Assembly: GCA_021202205.1 (NCBI GenBank)
Contig: JAJQDJ010000249.1
Coordinates: 1-12,558 of the forward strand
Length of the DNA: 12,558 nt
Direction of reading: 5' to 3'
Source: Erysipelotrichaceae bacterium
GTDB taxonomy: Bacteria; Bacillota_I; Bacilli_A; Erysipelotrichales; Coprobacillaceae
The notes beneath the pieces are model-generated. The model did no database searches. It was not told the DNA's origin and worked only from the letters and a program-made list of their open reading frames with translations. A program made the translations under genes and the position numbers. This document shows positions 7,210-12,558 of the stretch, piece by piece; position 1 is the stretch's first letter; every line of letters starts with the position of its first letter.

Positions 7210-8550
7210 ATGGAAAATAATATTTTTAATGGACAAAATGTCGCAAAATCATATATCAAATTATCTTTACCACTCGTATTAAGTATGGTTATAACTTTAA
7301 TATATAATTTAGCTGATACCTATTTTATAGCACAAACAAATAATACTAATTTGGTTGCGGGTGTTTCTTTAGGTGCACCTATATTTACCTTATTGATGGC
7401 GATAGGAAATATCTTTGGCCAAGGTGGGACATCGCTTATTTCACGTTTGTTAGGTCAAAATGATCAACAAAATATTGAAAAAGTGAGTTCGTTTTGTTTT
7501 TATATGTCTATCATTGTCGGAATTGCCATGACGGTCATTATGCTTATCTTCAGAGTGCCATTGTTGTATCTTATTGGTGCAAGTAGTGATACATTTCAGT
7601 ACGCATCTGCTTATTATATATTTTTAGCAATTGGCTCTTTTGTTATTATACTTTCTTATATTCATTCTAATTTTTTAAGAGCAGAAGGTATGTCTAAAGA
7701 ATCAATGTCTGGGACGGTGTTAGGATCAATTGTAAATATTATATTGGATCCTATTCTTATTTCTTTTTTTAATTTAGGAGCATCGGGAGCTGCAATTGCG
7801 AGTGTGATTGGTTATTTGTGTCCTGATATTTTCTTTATGGTTGTTGTATTAAAACGTAGTCAGGTGTTATCTATGAATATGAGAATAATGAGAATATCAT
7901 TTGAACATGTAAGACAAATTTTTGGAATTGGGATTCCTGCAGCTATTGTGAATGTGATGCAAAGTGTTAGTGCAGTATTAGTAAATCAATTTTTATTATC
8001 ATATGGCAATGATAAGATTGCAGCGATGGGCATTGCCTTAAAGATTAGTATGATTGCTTTGTTGTTATTAACTGGTTATGCTTTTGGTGGACAACCATTG
8101 TTTGGTTATTATTACGGTTCAAAAGATTAAGAGCGATTTAAGAAATTGTTTAAATTTTGTTTGTGTTTTATGAGTATTATCGGTCTAATCTTAACGATAG
8201 GTATTTATATTTTTGCCCCAACTTTGATGAAATGTTTCATTGATACACCAAGTATTGTTCAAGATGGTACAGTAATGTTACGCTATTTAGTTATAACAAT
8301 GGTATGTGTAGGTATTGTTTTGTTAATCACCATTGTATTTCAATCAACAGGAAAATCATTGGCTTCTCTTATACTTTCCATAAGTCGCCAAGGCATAGTA
8401 TTTTTGGTTGTACTTATGACGATGTATCGTCTCATAGGATATACTGGTATTATCGTATCACAGGCTATATCTGATATTATCACTGCAGTTATTGCAGTTA
8501 TCTTATTTAAATGGCAAATATATCCTGAAATATATGAAAAGCAGTATTAG
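7210..8550 (+). pseudogene. MATE family exporter (copy 2) with one in-frame TAA
   Basis: A GGGAGG at 7198-7203 supports the ATG at 7210. The frame encodes a MATE transporter (IYNLADTYFIAQTNN, LISRLLG, FGIGIPAAIVNVM) for 306 residues, then meets TAA at 8128-8130. It continues in the same frame to TAG at 8548-8550, giving a normal total of about 446 codons. At the stop the sequence reads GSKD-stop-ERFKK. The intact paralogue at 1934-3301 has SSKNYKRMN there, so the lost codon was most likely tyrosine (TAT or TAC to TAA). The truncated product would lack roughly the last four to five membrane segments. The ATG at 8146 in the second part has no convincing ribosome binding site. It is divergent from a Crp-type regulator with an operator-like box between them. 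Confidence 0.88.
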
Positions 8551-8574
8551 GCTAAAAGCGCTAATACTGCTTTT
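8537..8574. terminator. Bidirectional terminator shared by MATE 2 and CinA-like gene
   Basis: AAAAGCAGTATTAG (8537-8550) pairs with CTAATACTGCTTTT (8561-8574) as a 14-bp stem with a ten-base loop, with Ts on the right and As on the left. It covers the last codons of both converging genes, whose stops overlap (8547-8549 and 8548-8550). Confidence 0.85.
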
Positions 8575-9248
8575 ATAATAATGTTGACAGTTTTTTGCTT
8601 TATATCTTTACGGGATATATTGAGATTATGATAAGTTATTTTATATGGTAATTCTTTGCCAGTTTGATTGATTTGAAAATATATTTCGCCTGCAATACTA
8701 TCTTTATTGTTAGGATCAACATTGCTAAAAGAACCAGTCACACCAATACCAATATCACTTTTAAAAGTCTCTTTTGCAACTCTTGCCATTTCAATGGATG
8801 TTTCCTTACTATAAACACCATAAGTATCAATAATATCACTAGGAACTCCAAACATCATTTTCGCTTCATTTGAATAACTAATATAGCTTCCTTTCATAAT
8901 AGCAGAAGAACCTTCATAATCTGTAATATTGCTTGCAATTAATCCTGAAGTACAACTTTCCATAGTAGCTATTTCCAACTTGTTATCAATTAAATACTGA
9001 GTTAATTCACCATTATTTAAACTCATAATATATTTCTTTATCTTTCTTATAATGATTAAATCATCGATATCTTCTAAATATGTCCAGCTCATATGATATT
9101 CTTGTCTATATATGAGTATTTCTACTTTATTAGTATAGTGAACAGCACGTGTATAAAAATCATGATTACTCACTATAGGATTTAAAGTTTCATTTTCGGT
9201 ATATGATTCAAATATAAATAAATTATCTTTAATATGATATGATTTCAT
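8547..9248 (-). CDS. CinA C-terminal (PncC-type) domain protein with extra N-terminal region
   Basis: A 233-residue protein whose residues from about 82 to 232 match the CinA C-terminal domain. That family includes nicotinamide-nucleotide amidohydrolase PncC, which deamidates NMN to nicotinate mononucleotide in pyridine nucleotide salvage. Recognisable parts are ESCTSGLIAS (97-106, with the conserved serine at 98), GSYISYSNEAK and IGVTGSF (168-174). The usual GVTGxAGP loop is replaced by GVTGSFSNVDPNN, seen in a divergent subgroup, so activity on NMN is not certain. The first 80 residues (ending near IRKIKKYIMSLNNGE) are not the usual CinA N-terminal MoCF-like domain and are too short for it; I do not recognise them. 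AAAGGAG lies just upstream of the ATG. It converges on the MATE gene and is divergent from the P1 peptidase. The frame is intact. Confidence 0.8.
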   Translation of the reverse strand: MKSYHIKDNLFIFESYTENETLNPIVSNHDFYTRAVHYTNKVEILIYRQEYHMSWTYLEDIDDLIIIRKIKKYIMSLNNGELTQYLIDNKLEIATMESCTSGLIASNITDYEGSSAIMKGSYISYSNEAKMMFGVPSDIIDTYGVYSKETSIEMARVAKETFKSDIGIGVTGSFSNVDPNNKDSIAGEIYFQINQTGKELPYKITYHNLNISRKDIKQKTVNIIIKAVLALLA

Positions 9249-9318
9249 TTTGTTCTCCTTTTCGCATTAATTCTACCACAAATTATAGATTTAGAGTATA
9301 CTAAATAATGGTGATAAT

Positions 9319-10266
9319 ATGAAAGAAATAAAAATAACAGATATCAAAGGAATACAAATAGGTTCTTATGAAGACTCTCGGGCAGCGACAGGGTGTACAG
9401 TGATTATTGCGAAAGAGGGAGCTACTACTGGTGTTGATGTAAGAGGTGGAGCTCCAGCTACAAGAGAAACAGATTTGCTAGATCCTAAAAATCTTGTTTC
9501 TAAAATACATGCAGTTATGCTTAGTGGTGGCAGTGCTTTTGGATTAGATGCCTGTAGTGGTGCTATGCAATATCTAGAAGAAAATGGCTATGGTTTTGAT
9601 ATGCAAGTGGCTAAAGTACCAATAGTATGCGGTGCTTCTTTGTTTGATTTAAGTGTTGAAAATCCAAATGTCAGACCTGATAAACAAATGGGTTATCAAG
9701 CATGCATAAATAGTGAAAAGAATAGTATACAAGAAGGCAATTATGGTGCTGGATGTGGGGCGAGTGTTGGTAAAATACTAGGTCCACAATATGCAATGAA
9801 AGGTGGACTTGGCACATATGCTCTAGATTTAGAAGGTATTCAAGTTGGTGCTATAGTAGCTGTGAATGCTTGTGGAAATGTTCTGGATTATCAAAGTAAA
9901 AAAATGTTAGCAGGTACATATGACAGAAAAAATCATCAATTTATCGATTTAGAAACAGCAATGAATCATATAAGACAAGCACCTGGTTCTAATACAACCA
10001 TTGGGTGTATTGTTACTAATGTTAAACTCAATAAAGCACAATGTACAAAAACAGCATCCATTACTCATAATGGTTATGCTTTGGCTATTTCACCAGTTCA
10101 TACAATGAGTGATGGAGATACAATATTTGTTATGAGTACAAACGAAATAGAAGCAGAGGTTGATATTGTAGGTGTTTTAGCTACCAAAGTTATGGCTCAA
10201 GCCATTAACAATGCCATTAAAAAAGCTAAAAGTGCTTATGGACTATTAGCTTACAAAGATGTGTAA
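9319..10266 (+). CDS. P1 family (S58, DmpA/NylC-like) autoprocessing peptidase
   Basis: A 315-residue member of peptidase family S58/P1, N-terminal nucleophile hydrolases related to DmpA aminopeptidase and NylC oligomer hydrolase. The N-terminus has the typical GSYEDSRAATGCTVI and GGAPATRETDLL. Then come LSGGSAFGLDA, NYGAGCGASVGK (143-152 core), KGGLGTYAL and GAIVAVNACGNV. The likely autocleavage point is N225-T226 in PGSNTTIGCIVTN, which would expose a threonine nucleophile and give an alpha chain of 225 and a beta chain of 90 residues. The end, VMAQAINNAIKKAKSAYGL, is also typical. No signal peptide is seen, so it is probably cytoplasmic. The ribosome binding site is weak (GGTGAT, 9310-9315), with a possible -10 TATACT at 9297-9302. 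Its natural substrate is unknown; family members hydrolyse short peptides or amides. Intact. Confidence 0.9.
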   Translation: MKEIKITDIKGIQIGSYEDSRAATGCTVIIAKEGATTGVDVRGGAPATRETDLLDPKNLVSKIHAVMLSGGSAFGLDACSGAMQYLEENGYGFDMQVAKVPIVCGASLFDLSVENPNVRPDKQMGYQACINSEKNSIQEGNYGAGCGASVGKILGPQYAMKGGLGTYALDLEGIQVGAIVAVNACGNVLDYQSKKMLAGTYDRKNHQFIDLETAMNHIRQAPGSNTTIGCIVTNVKLNKAQCTKTASITHNGYALAISPVHTMSDGDTIFVMSTNEIEAEVDIVGVLATKVMAQAINNAIKKAKSAYGLLAYKDV

Positions 10267-10275
10267 TTATTTTTC

Positions 10276-10303
10276 TTGCAATATTGTGATTATACCTTAT
10301 AAT
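10276..10303 (+). promoter_or_regulatory. Sigma-A type promoter for the ECF S-component gene
   Basis: TTGCAA (10276-10281) and TATAAT (10298-10303) are 16 bases apart. Transcription would begin near 10310, leaving a leader of about 110 bases before the start codon at 10421, with a strong hairpin at its very 5' end. Confidence 0.65.
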
Positions 10304-10308
10304 GAATC

Positions 10309-10407
10309 GCGTTGATGTTTAGTAACATTCAAAGAGATCTTTATGACTTTTATGAAATATGTTACAAAACAACAACACCAATAAAACGTTGCACCAATAT
10401 GGGCGAC
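10309..10407 (+). promoter_or_regulatory. Structured 5' leader of the ECF transporter gene
   Basis: The leader can fold into two hairpins. The first is long: GTAACAT (10322-10328) pairs with ATGTTAC (10359-10365). It extends outward through TGTTT/AAACA and GTTG/CAAC with single symmetric A-A mismatches, to a G-C pair at 10309/10378, and carries a 30-base apical region. The second, GTTGCACC (10388-10395) with GGGCGAC (10401-10407) and one bulged A, ends four bases before the AGGAGG ribosome binding site. The arrangement suggests translational control, as for a riboswitch or protein-bound leader. It matches no riboswitch class I can name from memory, so regulation is inference from folding alone. 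Confidence 0.45.
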
Positions 10408-10420
10408 AGTAGGAGGAAAA

Positions 10421-11043
10421 ATGAATAAAACAAAAACAAAAAAATGACTATTTTTTCAATGCTTTTAGCTATTGAAATCATTTTAGTCATGACTCCTTTA
10501 GGTTATTTACCGATAGGAGTACTAAGCATCACAACGATGCATATTCCTGTTATTATTTCAGGAATACTATTAGGTAAGAAAGAAGGTGCAGCCTTAGGTT
10601 TTGTCTTTGGACTTACAAGCATGATTCGTGCAACATTACAGCCAAGTGTCACTTCATTTTGTTTTTCACCTTTTATCACAATTGGTGGAATCAGTGGTAA
10701 CTATGCCAGTGTATTGATTGCTTTTTTGCCTAGAATATTGTTAGGATTTGTATCTGGCTTTATTTATGAAAATATGATTCATAAGTTCAATAATAAAATA
10801 ACAATTATTGTTTCTTCTTTAGCAGGTACTCTTACTAATACGATTCTTGTCTTATTAGGAATCTATATTTTTTTGGACAAGCTTATGCTAGTGTTTTGGG
10901 TATGGCTTATGAAACATTAATCGTTGCACTATTTAATGGTGGTTGCTAGTAATGGCATTATTGAAGCGATTGTAGCTTCTGTTGTTTGTGTATTAGTGTG
11001 TCAAGGTGCTCATTATGTATTACGTATAAAGACTGAATTTTGA
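10421..11043 (+). pseudogene. ECF transporter S component, three frame breaks
   Basis: The gene encodes a small membrane protein of the energy-coupling-factor S-component type, a substrate-binding subunit for vitamin uptake. AGGAGG at 10411-10416 points to ATG 10421 (MNKTKTKK). The frame is one base short at a run of seven As (10438-10444) and resumes as MTIFSMLLAIEIILVMTPLGYLPIGVLS from 10444. It breaks again at a run of seven Ts (10868-10874), after which the native reading is GQAYASVLGMAYETLIVALFNG. A third break near 10940 (one extra G) leads into VASNGIIEAIVASVVCVLVCQGAHYV and stops at TGA 11041-11043. Repaired length is about 207 residues, usual for the family. Motifs such as HIPVIISGILLGKKEGAALG fit PanT-like or unassigned S components; the vitamin is not determinable. 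Two breaks at 7-base homopolymers could be sequencing errors. Confidence 0.8.
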
Positions 11044-11056
11044 TTCAGTCTTTTTT
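11028..11056. terminator. Terminator shared by ECF gene and LysR gene
   Basis: AAAGACTGAAT (11028-11038) pairs with ATTCAGTCTTT (11043-11053) around a four-base loop, followed by Ts to 11056. The stem contains both the last codons of the ECF gene and the TGA stop of the converging LysR gene. The plus-strand direction has the better T tract. Confidence 0.85.
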
Positions 11057-11938
11057 GATGATGCTTTCAATCTCACTTTGTAATGTTGTCATAAAATATT
11101 TACTAGCTTTATTGAATACTTGATACTTCTTCCATACAACAGACAAGCCAACCTCCAACGAAGGACTTAAAGGTTTAAAACATAAATCAGTGTTTGATGT
11201 ATTAATGAGGCGATCCAAACCTATGACATAACCAATACCTTCTTCTACCATTAAAGAGGCATTATATATCAAATTATAAGTTGCTACAACATTCATTTCA
11301 TTCATATCTTCATTCAACCATGTTGCAATATTATCACTTTGCATATCCTGTCTCGATAAAATCAAGGGTTTGTCTTTCAAATCTTCTACAGTGATAAAAT
11401 TTTTAGATGATAAGGGAGAATCTTTTCGCATCAAGACGCCACATACATCTTTATAAGGTAATTCTAAATAATTATAATTATTCATTTTACCTGTATTGAC
11501 TAATACGCCAAAATCGATTAATCCTTTATTGAGTTTATCAATCACATCGGCCTTATAATCACTTTCAATATGAAACTTAATAAATGGATGTTGCTTTTGT
11601 ATTTTCTTAATCACTTTCATAATGATACGCATGCCTTCAGTTTCACCACAACCAATATAAATATCTCCTGAAATATGTTGATCACTTGTAGAGATTTCCA
11701 TTTCTGTCTTATCAACTAAAGCAATAATCTCTTCAGCACGTTTCCTTAAAATCATTCCTTCTTCAGTTAATTCGATTTTACGTGTGCCTCTAATAAACAA
11801 GGTTTTCCCTAGCTCGTCTTCCAAATCTTTCATTTGTCTTGATAATGTAGGTTGGGTAATATGTAAAAATTCAGCAGCTCCTGATATTGTTTCTTCCCTA
11901 GCAATCGCTAAAAAATATTGTAATACTCTTATTTCCAT
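11045..11938 (-). CDS. LysR-family transcriptional regulator
   Basis: A 297-residue LysR-type regulator. The winged helix-turn-helix occupies roughly residues 1-60 (MEIRVLQYFLAIAREETISG, then ITQPTLSRQMKDLEDELGKTLF), followed by the linker helix (EEGMILRKRAEEIIALVDK). The effector-binding domain starts near GDIYIGCGETEGMRI and includes FGVLVNTGK and the VEEGIGYVIG segment. The ATG at 11938 is preferred over the one at 11944, since the AAGGA upstream is only two bases from the latter and eight from the former. It ends with TGA inside a shared terminator. It is divergent from the DUF3237 gene across 129 bases that hold a palindrome overlapping its own probable promoter, suggesting autoregulation plus control of the neighbour. 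The effector is unknown. Intact. Confidence 0.9.
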   Translation of the reverse strand: MEIRVLQYFLAIAREETISGAAEFLHITQPTLSRQMKDLEDELGKTLFIRGTRKIELTEEGMILRKRAEEIIALVDKTEMEISTSDQHISGDIYIGCGETEGMRIIMKVIKKIQKQHPFIKFHIESDYKADVIDKLNKGLIDFGVLVNTGKMNNYNYLELPYKDVCGVLMRKDSPLSSKNFITVEDLKDKPLILSRQDMQSDNIATWLNEDMNEMNVVATYNLIYNASLMVEEGIGYVIGLDRLINTSNTDLCFKPLSPSLEVGLSVVWKKYQVFNKASKYFMTTLQSEIESIIKKD

Positions 11939-11980
11939 AATCATTTTCCTTCCATTTGAGGTTTTATTAATTCTATTTAA

Positions 11981-11996
11981 TATATAACATTATATA
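11981..11996. promoter_or_regulatory. Candidate LysR operator
   Basis: TATATAA and TTATATA form a perfect 7-bp inverted repeat around CA in the LysR/DUF3237 divergent gap. Its centre lies about 67 bases upstream of the transcription start predicted from the TATAAT at 12044-12049, close to the usual -65 recognition site of LysR regulators. On the minus strand it overlaps a TATAAT that could serve LysR itself. The AT-only composition makes chance occurrence possible. Confidence 0.45.
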
Positions 11997-12043
11997 CAAC
12001 GAATCCCAAAATAACAAATACTTTAAAATATTAAAAAAATATG

Positions 12044-12049
12044 TATAAT
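12044..12049 (+). promoter_or_regulatory. -10 element for DUF3237 gene
   Basis: A consensus TATAAT preceded directly by TG, with no recognisable -35 at 12021-12026, as expected for an activator-dependent promoter. Transcription would begin near 12056, just at the GGGAGG ribosome binding site (12056-12061), so the leader would be very short. Confidence 0.45.
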
Positions 12050-12067
12050 TAAACAGGGAGGAATTTT

Positions 12068-12488
12068 ATGAGTAAGTTAATCATGACATTTCATATACAT
12101 ATTGAAGCGATTACTAGAATGGAAGCAGAGTGGATAAAAGTTAATATTATTCCTTTTAGTGGTTATGTGGAATCAGAACTATTTACAGGAAAAATTGTAC
12201 CTGGAGCTGTAGATGTTCAAACAACTGATCGAGCAGGAGTGAAGCATATGTGTGCCAAATATATGTTTAAAGGGTATGATCAAAATCATGAAGAATGCTA
12301 TTTGTATGTAGAAAATAATGGGTACTTTGAAAGAAATCACAACCCATCACCTTTTGAGGCTTGTCCATCATTTATGAGTGATTAAGGAATTACATCAATA
12401 TTTATCACAAAAGCGTTTTAGGGCAGAAGGACATAGTACAGATGATGAATTATTGATTAAGATATATGATGTTTTAGTCGTCTGGTAA
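12068..12488 (+). pseudogene. DUF3237 family protein with a frameshift near the end
   Basis: GGGAGG at 12056-12061 sets the ATG at 12068. The first 105 residues match the DUF3237 beta-barrel family: MTFHIHIEAI, then FSGYVESELFTGKIVPGAVDVQ, AGVKHMCAKYMFKG and CYLYVENNGYFE. The frame stops at TAA 12383-12385. Directly after it, another frame from 12387 reads ELHQYLSQKRFRAEGHSTDD and ELLIKIYDVLVVW to TAA 12486-12488. This is the expected family ending, in which the last strand carries a FxxEGH-type and IxxYxV-type pattern. One extra or two missing bases near 12383-12386 explain the break. Repaired length is about 140 residues, close to family size. The function of DUF3237 is not established. The divergent LysR and intervening palindrome suggest LysR control. 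The last codons fall in a long palindrome. Confidence 0.75.
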
Positions 12489-12546
12489 AATTTCAATGAA
12501 TTTATTTAAAAGATTTTTAAATAAATTCATTGAAATTTTACTAGGC
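12480..12546. repeat. Very long near-perfect palindrome at the window end
   Basis: Bases 12485-12511 are the exact reverse complement of 12515-12541, a 27-bp stem with a three-base loop (GAT). Pairing extends five more positions outward to 12480 and 12546 if two G-T wobbles are allowed. It is AT-rich and includes the DUF3237 stop codon. No U tract follows, only TACTATAAAAAA to the end of the window. It could end transcription, but it is far longer than the other terminators here (6-15 bp). Alternatives are a miniature mobile element remnant or a fold-back assembly artefact. Confidence 0.85.
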
Positions 12547-12558
12547 TACTATAAAAAA

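Noticed and set aside
3970..8130. Alternative genetic code or stop-codon recoding
   Set aside because: Both TAA and TGA interrupt genes here, and TAA, TAG and TGA all end normal or repaired frames (for example TGA for LysR at 11045-11047), so reassignment does not explain the pattern.
10304..10395. Tetrahydrofolate riboswitch suggested by GAATCGCGTT
   Set aside because: The matching 3' half of the conserved core is not present and the pairing found is different.

Overview
The window is strongly AT-rich with A/T-ending codons, AGGAGG-type ribosome binding sites and short intergenic hairpins. This fits a low-GC Bacillota. The gene mix (two MATE exporters, a DUF4143-type ATPase, 6-phospho-beta-glucosidase, an ECF vitamin-transporter S component, a P1-family peptidase) suggests a gut anaerobe, possibly of the Erysipelotrichia/Coprobacillaceae. 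That placement is inferred from style, not from a marker gene.

Layout. Positions 1-248 hold no gene but carry four copies of a TGCGTATAAT motif ahead of an AAA ATPase with a nuclease-like C-terminus (249-1610). A terminator and an extended -10 promoter precede an intact MATE exporter (1934-3301). A run of damaged genes follows: a DUF1186/SEC-C protein with two in-frame stops (3346-4725), a DJ-1/PfpI gene with an internal deletion (4753-5081), a frameshifted GH1 6-phospho-beta-glucosidase (5114-6569, minus), and a Crp/Fnr-type regulator without its DNA-binding domain (6530-7126, minus). Divergent from the regulator, across two operator-like palindromes, is a second MATE gene with one nonsense codon (7210-8550). 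It converges on an intact CinA/PncC-domain gene (8547-9248, minus). An intact P1 peptidase (9319-10266) precedes a structured leader and an ECF S-component gene with three frame breaks (10421-11043). An intact LysR regulator (11045-11938, minus) is divergent from a frameshifted DUF3237 gene (12068-12488), which ends in a very long palindrome.

Overall, five protein genes look intact (ATPase, MATE 1, CinA-like, P1 peptidase, LysR) and seven are broken, by different kinds of lesion: nonsense substitutions, a probable 5-bp slippage deletion, a larger deletion, a domain loss with gene fusion, and one-base frame breaks. The regulatory DNA (Crp-like box, LysR-like palindrome, terminators, leader hairpins) still looks well formed. 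The simplest reading is a segment under active gene decay, with some one-base indels possibly being sequencing errors. I see no convincing new multi-gene system. The best leads are the motif array upstream of the ATPase, the structured ECF leader, the decayed Crp-box/regulator/exporter module and the terminal 27-bp palindrome.
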